Below, in pieces: positions 7,966 through 17,088 of a DNA stretch of 60,365 nt. The stretch is from Effusibacillus lacus (GTDB lineage Bacteria; Bacillota; Bacilli; Tumebacillales; Effusibacillaceae). Numbering within the stretch: position 1 is the stretch's first letter; every line of letters begins with the position of its first letter. The notes under the pieces are model-generated. The model saw only the letters and a list, made by a program, of their open reading frames with translations. It was not told the DNA's origin and did no database searches. A program made the position numbers and the translations under genes. Where the stretch lies: positions 1-60,365 of the forward strand of contig NZ_BDUF01000010.1 in NCBI RefSeq assembly GCF_002335525.1, in the 5' to 3' direction.

Positions 7966-8193
7966 GTGGCATTAGGAGCAGGCCGGAAAGGAAACCAACT
8001 GGTTCCTGAAGCACACAAGGCGCTGGATGACATGAAGTATGAAATCGCCGCCGAGCTTGGGCTGCCGGTATACCAAGGCAGTGAAGACTATTGGGGACAT
8101 ATCCAAACCCGCGACGCGGGAGCGGTCGGCGGAAAAATGGTGCAGCGACTGGTGGCGTTCTCCCAGAAACAGTTGGCAAGCGAAATTAAATAA
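7966..8193 (+). CDS. Alpha/beta-type small acid-soluble spore protein
   Basis: A 75-residue DNA-binding protein that saturates and protects spore DNA and is degraded at germination. Conserved marks are the KYEIAAELGL segment with the GPR protease site and GGKMVQRLVAFSQKQL near the C-terminus. The start is GTG 7966 with AGGAGG eight bases upstream; an overlapping ATG at 7964 is out of frame. Expression is expected in the forespore (sigma G), though I cannot define a sigma-G promoter with confidence. Presence of this gene shows the organism belongs to a sporulating lineage. Confidence 0.9.
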   Translation: MALGAGRKGNQLVPEAHKALDDMKYEIAAELGLPVYQGSEDYWGHIQTRDAGAVGGKMVQRLVAFSQKQLASEIK

Positions 8194-8203
8194 CCTGTTA
8201 CAA

Positions 8204-8233
8204 GGGGGCACTCCGGAGGGAGTGTTCCTTTTA
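8204..8233 (+). terminator. Terminator after the spore protein gene
   Basis: GGGGCACTCC pairs with GGAGTGTTCC (with G-T pairs) and is followed by TTTTATTT. Confidence 0.7.
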
Positions 8234-8314
8234 TTTGTCTCCTGTTATTTGTTCCCTATGCGGGAGGCGGCGCATATCTTTGCGGCGCATGATAAACGAT
8301 ACGATATGAAGAGA

Positions 8315-8343
8315 TTGACAGGGGGCTGTTTTTAGGATAGTAT
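8315..8343 (+). promoter_or_regulatory. Sigma-A-type promoter of metK
   Basis: TTGACA at 8315 and TAGTAT at 8338 with exactly 17 bp between them, about 50 bp before the metK start. No SAM riboswitch fold is visible in the leader. Confidence 0.7.
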
Positions 8344-8394
8344 TGCTAATTGACTTAAATTGTATTCCATCTTCCATAAAAGGGGGGCACCTCC

Positions 8395-9591
8395 GTGTCA
8401 ACACGTCGTTATCTGTTTACTTCGGAGTCCGTAACGGAAGGGCATCCGGATAAAATATGCGACCAAATTTCCGATTCGGTACTTGACGCCATTCTGTCCA
8501 AAGACCCGAACGCCCGCGTTGCTTGCGAAACTTCCGTAACAACCGGACTTGTTCTGGTTGCAGGCGAAATCACTACCAATACATATGTTGATATTCCAAA
8601 AGTCGTTCGGGAAACCATCCGGGAAATCGGGTACACCCGGGCAAAATTTGGTTTTGACGCTGACACCTGCGCAGTGATCACTTCCATCGACGAACAGTCC
8701 GCAGATATCGCCATGGGTGTCGATAAGGCACTGGAAGCCCGTGAAGGCAAAATGACCGACGAACAAATTGAGGCAATCGGAGCCGGCGACCAAGGTTTGA
8801 TGTTTGGCTTTGCCGTAAACGAAACGGAAGAGTTGATGCCCCTGCCGATCTCGCTGGCTCACAAGCTGGCAAGACGTCTGAGCGAAGTGCGCAAGAACGG
8901 GACTTTGGAGTATCTCCGCCCAGACGGAAAGACCCAGGTGACCGTAGAGTATGAAGGGAACAAACCGGTGCGGATCGATACCATCGTCATCTCCACCCAG
9001 CATTCGGAAGACGTATCCCATGAACAAATTGAAAAGGACATGCATGAACATGTCATCAAACCGGTAGTGCCGGCTGACCTGCTGAATGCAGACACCAAAT
9101 ATTTCATCAACCCGACAGGCCGGTTCGTAATTGGCGGACCGCAAGGGGATGCGGGTCTTACCGGCCGCAAGATCATTGTCGACACCTACGGCGGATACGC
9201 TCGCCACGGCGGCGGCGCATTCTCCGGCAAAGATCCGACCAAGGTTGACCGTTCCGCTGCATACGCAGCGCGTTATGTGGCCAAAAACATTGTAGCTGCC
9301 GGTCTTGCCGACAAGTGTGAAGTACAGTTGGCCTATGCCATCGGGGTTGCCCGTCCGGTCTCCGTCATGGTTGACACCTTCGGCACAGGCAAAGTGGAAG
9401 AGGAAGTGATCGTTCGCCTGGTTCAGGAGAATTTTGACCTGCGTCCGGCAGGCATCATCAAGGAACTGGATCTCCGCCGTCCAATATACCGCCAAACGGC
9501 TGCTTACGGTCACTTTGGCCGCACCGACCTGGATCTGCCCTGGGAGCGGACCGACAAAGCGGCGATCCTCAAACAGAAGGCCGGGCTGTAG
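8395..9591 (+). CDS. metK: S-adenosylmethionine synthetase
   Basis: Makes S-adenosylmethionine from methionine and ATP in the cytosol. The 398-residue protein carries [32 protein letters not shown], the P-loop-like [16 protein letters not shown] and the C-terminal AYGHFGR. It starts with GTG after GGGGGGCACC and ends before a strong terminator, so it appears monocistronic. Length and motifs are complete. Confidence 0.98.
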   Translation: MSTRRYLFTSESVTEGHPDKICDQISDSVLDAILSKDPNARVACETSVTTGLVLVAGEITTNTYVDIPKVVRETIREIGYTRAKFGFDADTCAVITSIDEQSADIAMGVDKALEAREGKMTDEQIEAIGAGDQGLMFGFAVNETEELMPLPISLAHKLARRLSEVRKNGTLEYLRPDGKTQVTVEYEGNKPVRIDTIVISTQHSEDVSHEQIEKDMHEHVIKPVVPADLLNADTKYFINPTGRFVIGGPQGDAGLTGRKIIVDTYGGYARHGGGAFSGKDPTKVDRSAAYAARYVAKNIVAAGLADKCEVQLAYAIGVARPVSVMVDTFGTGKVEEEVIVRLVQENFDLRPAGIIKELDLRRPIYRQTAAYGHFGRTDLDLPWERTDKAAILKQKAGL

Positions 9592-9652
9592 ACCCCCAAA
9601 AAGAAAAAATATCCAGCGAAAACTATATATATCACCCTTACCCCATTGCATT

Positions 9653-9690
9653 GGAGGGCACGGCCTTGGCTGTGCCTTCCATTCGTTTTT
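9653..9690 (+). terminator. Terminator after metK
   Basis: GGAGGGCACGGCC pairs with GGCTGTGCCTTCC across a short loop and is followed by a T-rich CGTTTTT tract. Confidence 0.8.
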
Positions 9691-9809
9691 CTGTTCCGGT
9701 TTTTCGACAATTGTTGATTTTTCATGACAAAAAATAGGGATCGGGTTGCAGGAAATTGGGTCTTGATGAAAGAATTAATAGGTCAAAAGTATCAGGGGAG
9801 GTTCGGACT

Positions 9810-10994
9810 GTGTCCCATCCATTCGACACCCGGATCCTCGACCATGCAATCTCGTCCACATTGCAGGCAATCCACCAGGGGAAGCACCAAATTTTCGAGA
9901 TTGCCGAAGCTTCCCGCAAGGAGTACCAGACCCTGGAACGGGACGTTGCCGGTGTGCAGGCACAGGTATATGAGACGGCGAAAGAAGTCGACCGGCTGCA
10001 AACCGAATTGCTGAAATCCCGTCACCGGTTGGCGCTGGTCAGCAGAAGCTTTGGCATGTATACGGAAGTTCAGATGAAAGAGGCTTACGAAGAGGCACAA
10101 CAACTGCAGACTGCGCTGCTGGTCGTCCGGGAAAGGGAAAAGCAGCTGCGCCTCAGACGTGACGATTTGTCCCAACGGCTGGTAAAATTAGGGGAATTGG
10201 TAACGAAAGCGGAAAGCCTGGTTACACAACTTAGCGTGGCTCTTAATTACCTGTCGGGAGAGCATCAGGACATTGACGCGATTCTCGAATCGGTTGAGGA
10301 AAAGCAATATCTCGGTATCCGGGTGATTCAGGCACAAGAGGAAGAACGCCGCCGGTTGGCGCGGGAGATTCATGACGGTCCGGCTCAGATGATGGCAAAC
10401 GTGGTCTTGCGATCCGAAATTGTGGAGAAAGTTCTGGACCGGGATGTGGACAGAGTTCGTGTGGAGCTGCGCGAACTGAAGCAGATGGTTCGTGACAGTC
10501 TGTCGGAAGTCAGACAAATCATCTTTGACCTGCGACCCATGGAACTGGATGATTTGGGACTTGCCCCCACATTAAGACGCTATCTTGCAAAGTTTCAGGA
10601 AAAACATGGGATCCAGACCGATTTCATCCTGCTCGGGAAGGAAAAAAGGCTGCAGGGCCCTTTGGAAGTGGCGGTATTCCGTTCGGTGCAAGAAGCGCTT
10701 TCCAATATACGCAAGCATGCGGAAGCTACGCTTGCCACAGTGAGGCTTGAGATGAGAGAAACTGAAATTGTTGTCCATATTGCGGATAACGGAAAAGGGT
10801 TTGACACAAAGAAAGCAAGGGGCAAGCTGGTTGAGAAAGGGCATTACGGGTTGTTGGGGATTAAAGAGCGGATTCAACTGCTTGGGGGTCGGGTGCAATT
10901 CCGTTCAAAGATCGGAGAGGGAACCAAAGTGATCATTACTCTGCCGATATCTCATCAAGGAGGCAAAGCAAATGAGCCCTCAGAATCCGATTAA
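9810..10994 (+). CDS. degS: DegS-like sensor histidine kinase
   Basis: Cytoplasmic kinase of the DegS/DegU system that switches Bacilli between motility, exoenzyme production and competence. The 394-residue protein has a long N-terminal coiled coil without membrane segments, the HisKA_3 phosphoacceptor REIHDGPAQMMAN (His about residue 188), DLRPMELDDLGL and an HATPase domain with QEALSNIRKHA and GLLGIKERI. I choose GTG 9810, eight bases after AGGGGAGG, over the upstream in-frame codon at 9756. It overlaps degU by 23 bp, so both are co-translated. Confidence 0.93.
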   Translation: MSHPFDTRILDHAISSTLQAIHQGKHQIFEIAEASRKEYQTLERDVAGVQAQVYETAKEVDRLQTELLKSRHRLALVSRSFGMYTEVQMKEAYEEAQQLQTALLVVREREKQLRLRRDDLSQRLVKLGELVTKAESLVTQLSVALNYLSGEHQDIDAILESVEEKQYLGIRVIQAQEEERRRLAREIHDGPAQMMANVVLRSEIVEKVLDRDVDRVRVELRELKQMVRDSLSEVRQIIFDLRPMELDDLGLAPTLRRYLAKFQEKHGIQTDFILLGKEKRLQGPLEVAVFRSVQEALSNIRKHAEATLATVRLEMRETEIVVHIADNGKGFDTKKARGKLVEKGHYGLLGIKERIQLLGGRVQFRSKIGEGTKVIITLPISHQGGKANEPSESD

Positions 10995-11676
10995 GATCGT
11001 TTTGGCGGACGATCACACGTTATTTCGCCAAGGATTGAGACGAATTTTTGAGCTGGAAGAAGATTTTCAAATTATAGGCGAAGCTACTGACGGCGAACAA
11101 GCCGTGGCTTTGGCCGGTACAATGACTCCGAGCGTAATCCTGATGGACATTAACATGCCGGAAAGAAACGGAGTCGAAGCAACAAGGCAGATCAAAGAGA
11201 TGTACCCGGCAATTAAAGTTCTTATCTTATCCATTCATGACGACGAAGCCTACATCTTCGAAGCAATTCGTGCAGGAGCCAACGGGTATCTCCTGAAAGA
11301 TGTCGAATCGGAAGTCCTGGTTGACGCGGTCCGACAGGTGGCCGGCGGAACGGCATTTATCCATCCTCAGGTTACAACGAAGCTGATCAATGAATTTAAA
11401 CGGCTAAGCTACAAGATGGGTGGCGGCAGGGTGTTCCAGGATGAAATCGCAACTGCCGTGGAACAGGACACCTGGCAGGATTTGCTGACGCAAAGGGAAA
11501 TGGAAATTCTGCGTTTAATGGCGGAAGGAAAAAGCAATCGGAACATTGGGGAAACCCTGTTTATCTCGGAGAAAACGGTGAAAAATCACGTTTCTTCCAT
11601 ACTGGGAAAACTCGGGGTTGATGACCGAACCCAAGCTGTTATTACAGCTGCCCGACGCGGGTGGGTCCGACTCTGA
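10972..11676 (+). CDS. degU: DegU-like response regulator
   Basis: NarL/FixJ-type regulator that receives phosphate from DegS. The receiver domain has VLADDHTLFRQGL and ILMDINMPERNG (phosphoacceptor Asp about residue 59) and ends with YLLKD; the C-terminal LuxR helix-turn-helix is LTQREMEILRLMAEGKSNRN and KTVKNHVSSILGKL. The start ATG has AGGAGG upstream inside degS. In Bacillus subtilis degSU lies beside degV and the comF-flagellar genes; here degV is 27 kb further on. Confidence 0.95.
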   Translation: MSPQNPIKIVLADDHTLFRQGLRRIFELEEDFQIIGEATDGEQAVALAGTMTPSVILMDINMPERNGVEATRQIKEMYPAIKVLILSIHDDEAYIFEAIRAGANGYLLKDVESEVLVDAVRQVAGGTAFIHPQVTTKLINEFKRLSYKMGGGRVFQDEIATAVEQDTWQDLLTQREMEILRLMAEGKSNRNIGETLFISEKTVKNHVSSILGKLGVDDRTQAVITAARRGWVRL

Positions 11677-11731
11677 CGAACGCCTACATAGGGGCCGGCA
11701 TATATTGACACCACAAGGGGAGGTGGCAGGT

Positions 11732-12166
11732 GTGCTGGCCCTTTTGATATGGGCTTTTGCCGTATACGGCTTGATTGTAGGGGTAACCAAACTGGTCCGT
11801 TTTTTCTATAGACGTTCCTCGCCAGAGAACCGCCTGACTTTGGTACTGTTGGTGCAGGACGGGGAGAATTACGTGGAGGGACTCCTTCGCACTATCTGCT
11901 ACAGGGCGTTTCTGTCCAAAAAAGAGATGCGGATTGTGCTGGTGGATACCGGATCCCGGGATACGACCCGGGAAATCATAAGACGCCTGGAAGAAAATGA
12001 CGCCAGAATCGAACTGGTGGAAAGCAGTCAGGAATTTGATCCGGAGCTGATACGGGCATTGTGGGCAGAAACAGGAACTGAGAGTCCGTTTCTCCTGATC
12101 GACCTGCGGGGATATAAAAATAACAGGAAAATAATCCCTTATTTGGCGGTAATTGTCGAATTATAA
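11732..12166 (+). CDS. Hypothetical membrane-anchored GT2-like protein
   Basis: Unrecognised 144-residue protein. I place the start at GTG 11732, after GGGGAGG; a longer frame overlaps degU from 11618 and is unlikely. It begins with a transmembrane helix (VLALLIWAFAVYGLIVGV), then a basic stretch, then a fold reminiscent of family 2 glycosyltransferase starts (LTLVLLVQDGENYVEGLLR and RIVLVDTGSRDTT), but it is too short to hold the catalytic half. It could be a regulatory or truncated relative. It directly follows degU on the same strand. Confidence 0.6.
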   Translation: MLALLIWAFAVYGLIVGVTKLVRFFYRRSSPENRLTLVLLVQDGENYVEGLLRTICYRAFLSKKEMRIVLVDTGSRDTTREIIRRLEENDARIELVESSQEFDPELIRALWAETGTESPFLLIDLRGYKNNRKIIPYLAVIVEL

Positions 12167-12247
12167 AGTAATTTCCCGAAAAATAGTCCTACAGTCCTAT
12201 GTACTATTTTGTCGACATATGTAAAATTTAAGACAAGGAATGAGTCA

Positions 12248-12332
12248 ATCACAAAGGGCAAACCTGATCGAAAGACAGGGACGCAAAGCCATGGGTCTAC
12301 AGCGAAAGCTATGATCGCCAGGCTGCTGATTG
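12248..12332 (+). promoter_or_regulatory. Cyclic-di-GMP-I (GEMM) riboswitch aptamer
   Basis: The conserved GEMM elements appear in order: CAAAGGGCAAACC, a GAAA tetraloop stem, GGGACGCAAAGCC, a second GAAA-capped arm with its receptor, and the closing GCCAGGCTGC. This is the class I c-di-GMP aptamer, which would let the nucleotide second messenger control the downstream transcript. A c-di-GMP enzyme lies 5 kb downstream. Confidence 0.9.
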
Positions 12333-12403
12333 TTCCGGTGAATTGCTCAATCCCACAAAAGGTTTCCTCATTGACCCTTTTGGAATCCCCCTACCCCCCA
12401 CAA

Positions 12404-12438
12404 CCAAGAGATCCCTCTCCTGAGGGATCTCTTGGTCT
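12404..12438 (+). terminator. Strong terminator hairpin in riboswitch expression platform
   Basis: A 14-bp perfect stem (CCAAGAGATCCCTC with GAGGGATCTCTTGG) about 70 bp after the aptamer, followed by TCTGTTT. A weaker hairpin (AAAAGG with CCTTTT, 12356-12380) lies between and could be the alternative pairing partner region. Confidence 0.7.
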
Positions 12439-12574
12439 GTTTGCCGTTTTTACACATAGTTTACAAAAGCTGCCGGAATTGGGGCGTGTCTTCGGCAGAA
12501 CCATTAAGGAGTTTAAGGATTCGACCCGCAATCTGCTGCTTGATGACCCCGAACCGGAAAAGAAAGTGTCCTGA
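12437..12574 (+). pseudogene. C-terminal remnant of a TatA/E-family protein
   Basis: The frame encodes QKLPELGRVFGRTIKEFKD followed by an acidic-basic tail, the amphipathic helix and tail of TatA, the pore subunit of twin-arginine translocase. The N-terminal transmembrane helix and a start codon are missing: sequence upstream is the terminator hairpin of the c-di-GMP riboswitch, and no ATG, GTG or TTG lies in frame after it. It is followed by its own terminator. The likely history is a deletion that fused the riboswitch to the back half of tatA. Confidence 0.65.
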
Positions 12575-12597
12575 TCCTGTTGTTCCGACAATTCCCT

Positions 12598-12631
12598 GCG
12601 CTTCTTGAAACATTCCAAGAAGCGCTTTTTG
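12598..12631 (+). terminator. Terminator after the tatA remnant
   Basis: GCGCTTCTTG pairs with CAAGAAGCGC around a seven-base loop and is followed by TTTTT. Confidence 0.9.
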
Positions 12632-12735
12632 CACTTGTAAGATAAGCGCTAGTATTTGAATTCTTAAGCTAACCTTTATATTTTCTTAATAATTCGATGG
12701 TACGTTAAGACTGAGAGGAAGGGAGGAACCACCTG

Positions 12736-13251
12736 ATGCAGAAAATGACCGATTGGGTACGGGGCGGAGACATCACGACATTTTTCTGGGTGAACCATAG
12801 TTTGAGATCCTCGCTGCTGGACAAAATAATGCCATGCATCACCCACTTCGGAGGGGCGGTCTGGAGCATTCTGCTGGCACTGGCTTTGCTGCTCTTCGGC
12901 AATTCGTTCCTGATGAAGACGGGCGTTCATATGGCTTTGAGTTTGTTGATCAGTCATCTGGTTGTCAGCGTGTGCAAGAAAGTATATCCGCGGCGAAGGC
13001 CTTATCAGGCCCTTGAAGATGTATGCACCGGGCGCAAGTTGCTCTGTGACGCGTCATTTCCTTCCGGACACTCGACGGCCGCTTTTTCCATGGCGACCGT
13101 GTTGACAATTGCATTTCCCGCTTTTACGGCTGTGTTCTACGGTGTGGCCGTACTCGTGGCTTTATCCCGGGTATATCTCGGTTTGCATTATCCGACTGAC
13201 ATTGCCATCGGTGCAATGCTTGGTACCGTTACCGCATTGGTGATAGCTTAA
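12736..13251 (+). CDS. PAP2-family phosphatase (undecaprenyl-diphosphatase-like)
   Basis: Membrane phosphatase with five to six hydrophobic segments. The three PAP2 motifs are present: KKVYPRRRPY, FPSGHSTAAF and SRVYLGLHYPTDIA. Small members of this group (BcrC type) recycle undecaprenyl diphosphate; others dephosphorylate phosphatidic or phosphatidylglycerol phosphate. The neighbouring glycolipid synthases make either substrate plausible. The start has GGAGG upstream, and the next gene begins 10 bp after its stop, so they probably form an operon. Confidence 0.88.
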   Translation: MQKMTDWVRGGDITTFFWVNHSLRSSLLDKIMPCITHFGGAVWSILLALALLLFGNSFLMKTGVHMALSLLISHLVVSVCKKVYPRRRPYQALEDVCTGRKLLCDASFPSGHSTAAFSMATVLTIAFPAFTAVFYGVAVLVALSRVYLGLHYPTDIAIGAMLGTVTALVIA

Positions 13252-13261
13252 GGAGGGACCC

Positions 13262-14404
13262 ATGCCGCATTTCGTATTGTTGTCCGAATCGATTGGAGCG
13301 GGTCATGACCGGGCTGCCTCCGCGATTGAAGAATCGTTGCTGACATCCTTCCCGGATGCGCGGGTGACGAGACTGAACCTGCTGGATACGTTTCGCCCGC
13401 TCACGGCAAAAGTGACTCGCGCCTTGTATCTGGAAACACTGGCCCGGCGGCCGGGCTGGTGGGGGAAATGGTACGAGTGGCAGCGGGAGAAGGAAATGAA
13501 CGGGTTCAGCCGCCTGATTGTTCACCGTGTGTTGAAAAAAGACGTAGGTTCCTGGTTGAGACGCCTGGCTCCTGATGCGGTTGTCTGCACGCACCCGCTC
13601 CCGGCGTGCCTGATCGCGGAAATGAAACGCAAGGGGCTGCAGGTTCCCTTGTGTACAGTCATTACCGATTTTGATATGCACGGATACTGGACACACCAAG
13701 GGGTGGATCTCTACTGCGTTCCTGCGCAACCAATCGCAAACGTTCTGCATAAGCGTCTCCGTTATCCCGCAGAAGTCCGGGTGACAGGGATTCCCGTATC
13801 CCGTTCGTTTCTGGAAGCGTTATCCGGTTCGGAAACCGCAGAGGGTATCAGACCGGATTCTGAAAACAGAATTCTGATTATGGGCGGAGGCTTGGGAATC
13901 GGCGTAACCCCAATGGTCGAGTCGATTGCCGATTCCTGCGGCGCTTGCAAGATCACTGTGGTTTGCGGCCACAATCAGACCCTGCAGGAAGAATTGGAGA
14001 GCCGGTACGGACAGAACGGCAACATTACTATATACGGGTACACTAGACAGATTGCCAGGCTGATGGCCCAACATCATGTGCTTGTTACCAAACCGGGCGG
14101 CTTGACCGTATCGGAAGCCCTGACCATGAAACTGCCGATGGTGCTGTATACTTCGATACCCGGACAGGAACAGCGAAACGGGGAGCTGATGACCCGGTTG
14201 GGAGTGGCTTATTCCGCGGATACACCGGACGAAGCGGCTGATCTGGCTCTTTATCTTGCGGAGAACAAGACGGTTCGGGAAACAATGATCAGACGCATGG
14301 AGACCATCCGTCGTCCGAAAGCTGCCGAGGAAATTGCGGAAGCTGTGATGGAGAAAGCGCTGGAACACCGTGGACGGCACTCCCGCCTGCGGATGATCCG
14401 GTAA
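13262..14404 (+). CDS. MGDG-synthase-type (UgtP-like) diacylglycerol glycosyltransferase
   Basis: A GT28-fold enzyme with the MGDG_synth N-terminal domain (SESIGAGHDRAASAIEESL) and the C-terminal nucleotide-sugar site (TKPGGLTVSEALTMKLPMVLY). Relatives add glucose or galactose to diacylglycerol, giving membrane glycolipids that can anchor lipoteichoic acid. The 380-residue length fits. It follows the PAP2 phosphatase, which could supply diacylglycerol, and precedes a second glycosyltransferase, an arrangement that suggests a glycolipid pathway. Confidence 0.88.
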   Translation: MPHFVLLSESIGAGHDRAASAIEESLLTSFPDARVTRLNLLDTFRPLTAKVTRALYLETLARRPGWWGKWYEWQREKEMNGFSRLIVHRVLKKDVGSWLRRLAPDAVVCTHPLPACLIAEMKRKGLQVPLCTVITDFDMHGYWTHQGVDLYCVPAQPIANVLHKRLRYPAEVRVTGIPVSRSFLEALSGSETAEGIRPDSENRILIMGGGLGIGVTPMVESIADSCGACKITVVCGHNQTLQEELESRYGQNGNITIYGYTRQIARLMAQHHVLVTKPGGLTVSEALTMKLPMVLYTSIPGQEQRNGELMTRLGVAYSADTPDEAADLALYLAENKTVRETMIRRMETIRRPKAAEEIAEAVMEKALEHRGRHSRLRMIR

Positions 14405-14432
14405 ATATGTCAGATATCAAGGGGGGATTGGT

Positions 14433-15593
14433 TTGCGGATTGCACTGTTTACAGACACGTTTGCGCCTCAAGTTAACGGAGTCACCATGACGCTGAACCG
14501 CTTGGTCAACTACTGGGAAAGAAAAGGAATCGAGTTTCTGGTGTTTGCTCCTGACGATGCGGAACGGGTTGAAGATACGGATCATATCCGGCGGGTGCTG
14601 AGCTTTCCGTTTCCGTTGTATCCCGAATGCCGCATTCCGTTGTCCCGCTACGCAAAGATAGAAAAACAACTCCTCGAATTCAAGCCGGATCTGTTGCACC
14701 TGGTAACGCCTTTCACGCTGGGATTGATCGGTCTCCGCTTTGGCCAGCGCCATAACGTTCCAATGGTCGCCTCTTACCATACGAATTTTGACCAGTACCT
14801 GGATTACTACCGCTTGTCTTTCCTCAAAAAAATGCTCTGGTCCTATCTGAACTGGTTCCATAGTAATTGTGAACGCACCTATTGCCCTTCTTCCGCCACC
14901 AAAGAAATACTTGAAGCCAACGGAATCCCCAATGTGGAGATCTGGAGCCGGGGAATCGATGCCTCCCGTTACCAACCGCAGAACCGTAACCCCCATATCA
15001 GGGAAAAATACGGAATAGACGACTCCAAGCTGCTGCTTCTGTACGTGGGTCGCATGGCACCCGAGAAAGACATCGACATCCTGCTGGAAAGTTTTCACTC
15101 ATTGCCCCAGGATGTGGCAGACCGTGTGCACCTGATGATGGTAGGAGACGGGCCGCTGATGTCGAAGATTCAACAACAGCAGGAAACGTCCATCACCTGG
15201 ACCGGATTCCTGCGTGGCAGGGAACTCGCCGAAATGTACGCGTCATGTGATTTGTTTGTGTTTCCTTCCAGCACGGAAACTTTCGGCAACGTGGCTTTGG
15301 AAGCCATGGCATCCGGACTGCCGGTGGTCGGGGTGGAAGCTGGAGGTGTGTTGGACATTGTAACACATATGAAGAATGGTCTCCTGTGTCATGCCCGATC
15401 GGTGGAATCCTTCCGGGAAGGAATCGCTTTGCTGGTTCGCAATGACAACCTCCGGCTGCAGATGGCCCATTTTGCACGCATTCAAGCTGTCAGGAGAGAT
15501 TGGGACTCGGTCTTTGACCGTCTGGCGAAAAGCTATCTGTCGGTGTTGGAAATCGAATCTTTGGGCCGCGAAGCGTTTGCGGCACTGAAATAA
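14433..15593 (+). CDS. GT4-family glycosyltransferase
   Basis: A GT-B glycosyltransferase of 386 residues. The N-terminal acceptor domain starts with ALFTDTFAPQVNGVTMTLNR, and the donor domain has LYVGRMAPEKDIDILL, SSTETFGNVALEAMASGLPV and a catalytic EX7E. The pattern is shared by phosphatidylinositol mannosyltransferases and diacylglycerol glucosyl/glucuronosyl transferases. UDP-glucose dehydrogenase follows directly, so a glucuronosyl-diacylglycerol product is an attractive but untested guess. The start is TTG after AAGGGGG. Confidence 0.88.
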   Translation: MRIALFTDTFAPQVNGVTMTLNRLVNYWERKGIEFLVFAPDDAERVEDTDHIRRVLSFPFPLYPECRIPLSRYAKIEKQLLEFKPDLLHLVTPFTLGLIGLRFGQRHNVPMVASYHTNFDQYLDYYRLSFLKKMLWSYLNWFHSNCERTYCPSSATKEILEANGIPNVEIWSRGIDASRYQPQNRNPHIREKYGIDDSKLLLLYVGRMAPEKDIDILLESFHSLPQDVADRVHLMMVGDGPLMSKIQQQQETSITWTGFLRGRELAEMYASCDLFVFPSSTETFGNVALEAMASGLPVVGVEAGGVLDIVTHMKNGLLCHARSVESFREGIALLVRNDNLRLQMAHFARIQAVRRDWDSVFDRLAKSYLSVLEIESLGREAFAALK

Positions 15594-15610
15594 AGGCGGG
15601 TGCGGAATCT

Positions 15611-16933
15611 ATGAGAATTTGCGTTGTGGGTGCAGGATATGTGGGATTGGTGTCGGCTGCCGTATTTGCTGACTGGGGGCACGATGTGGTCTGTCTTGAC
15701 AATGACCCCCTGAAGATCGGGCGCATCAGGGCGGGGAATCTGCCGGTATACGAACCGGGGCTCCCGGAGATGGTCTCACGCAATATGGAGAAAAAGTCGC
15801 TGCGCTTTACCACCGATTGGGAAGTGGCGGTGAAAGACAGGGAATTGGTGATGGTTGCGGTGGGGACGCCACCCGGAGAGGATGGGCATCCGAATCTGAC
15901 CGCCCTCTGGAACGTGGTAAAATCCCTGAAAGCTTCCATCAGGGATCATGTGCTGGTTGCAATAAAAAGCACCGTGCCGGTGGGAACGTGCGCTGCCGTA
16001 TCCCGCTTTCTGAATGAAGACCGGGAAGGCAGGTTCGACATCATTTCCGCACCTGAATTTCTTCGTCAAGGTTCTGCCATCAACGACTTCATGTCGCCTG
16101 ACCGAATGGTCATCGGATGCAGGACAGAGGCTGCCAGACAAAGCATGAAGGAGTTGTTTGAACCGCTGGACTGTCCGGTGATCTTTACCGACTGGCAAAG
16201 TTCCGAAATGATCAAGTATGCGGCCAATGCCTATCTGGCAATGAAGATCTCTTTTATCAACACCATTGCCAACCTGTGCGAAGAAGCGGATGCCAACATC
16301 TACCAAGTGGCCCTCGGGATCGGCCTCGACCGCCGGATTGGCCCCGCATTCCTGAAACCGGGCATCGGCTTTGGCGGGTCCTGTTTGCCCAAAGACACCA
16401 AAGCTCTGGTAGCTTTGGGAGAAACCTATGGAGTCAACGTATCGCTCTTTCAGGAAGTGCTTCGAATCAATCACGAACAGCGTGTGAGAATCGTCAAGAA
16501 ACTGGAGGCCCGTCTGGAAGGGCTTGCCGGCAAACGGATCGCCGTACTGGGGTTGGCGTTTAAGGCGAATACAAATGATGTGAGGGAAGCGCCAGCGCTT
16601 GCCATCATCCATCAGATTGTTCAGGCTGGCGGGCAAGTGGTCGCTTACGATCCGGTAGTTGATATGAAAGATTTAAGTCCGCTCTATGGATTTACACCTG
16701 CGGAAGATGCCTACCAGGCGGTGACCCATGCCGATGCGGCTGTTCTATTGACCGAATGGGATGAATTCTATGGTCTTGAGCTGGAGCGAGTGCGGGAGCT
16801 GATGAACCAACCGCTGCTGGTCGACGGTCGCAACCTCTTTGCCCCGCAAGTGATGAGACAATTGGGATTCCATTATATCCCAGTGGGGATTTCCGAGGAA
16901 CATGTGGCGAATTCCCTTGTACCAACCGCATAG
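15611..16933 (+). CDS. ugd: UDP-glucose 6-dehydrogenase
   Basis: Oxidises UDP-glucose to UDP-glucuronate with two NAD+. The N-terminal NAD site is VVGAGYVGLVSAAVFADWG; the central domain carries ISAPEFLRQGSA and the catalytic-cysteine motif GFGGSCLPKD; the C-terminal domain has VLGLAFKANTNDVREAPA. At 440 residues it is full length. It ends the run of envelope-sugar genes and is closed by a terminator. Confidence 0.95.
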   Translation: MRICVVGAGYVGLVSAAVFADWGHDVVCLDNDPLKIGRIRAGNLPVYEPGLPEMVSRNMEKKSLRFTTDWEVAVKDRELVMVAVGTPPGEDGHPNLTALWNVVKSLKASIRDHVLVAIKSTVPVGTCAAVSRFLNEDREGRFDIISAPEFLRQGSAINDFMSPDRMVIGCRTEAARQSMKELFEPLDCPVIFTDWQSSEMIKYAANAYLAMKISFINTIANLCEEADANIYQVALGIGLDRRIGPAFLKPGIGFGGSCLPKDTKALVALGETYGVNVSLFQEVLRINHEQRVRIVKKLEARLEGLAGKRIAVLGLAFKANTNDVREAPALAIIHQIVQAGGQVVAYDPVVDMKDLSPLYGFTPAEDAYQAVTHADAAVLLTEWDEFYGLELERVRELMNQPLLVDGRNLFAPQVMRQLGFHYIPVGISEEHVANSLVPTA

Positions 16934-16956
16934 TCTGCCTTTTCCGGTACTTTAAT

Positions 16957-16980
16957 AAAGCCCAAAATCGGGCTTTTTTT
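16957..16980 (+). terminator. Terminator after ugd
   Basis: AAAGCCC pairs with GGGCTTT around AAAATC, then a run of T. Confidence 0.88.
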
Positions 16981-17031
16981 GTTGATCGATTATTTTTACA
17001 AAACGTTTAACTTTTAAATGTAAGGACATGA

Positions 17032-17067
17032 TATAATTTCATTTACCATCGTTATTTGGCGTATAAT
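17032..17067 (+). promoter_or_regulatory. Tandem -10 elements before the c-di-GMP enzyme gene
   Basis: Two perfect TATAAT hexamers at 17032 and 17062 lie in AT-rich DNA before the gene. Neither has a good -35 box at 17 bp (AACTTT and TCATTT), so promoter strength is uncertain. Confidence 0.4.
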
Positions 17068-17088
17068 GTCGAAAAGGGGTCCTTACAG

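Noticed and set aside
8234-8394. SAM riboswitch in the metK leader
   Set aside because: None of the conserved S-box elements or an anti-terminator pair could be seen; only a sigma-A promoter is evident.
8398-9651. 417-residue minus-strand frame opposite metK
   Set aside because: Shadow frame caused by the codon bias of metK; metK motifs are complete on the plus strand.
12209-12574. 121-residue frame covering the riboswitch
   Set aside because: Its first two thirds are the structured c-di-GMP aptamer and terminator; only the last 45 codons carry protein signal (TatA).
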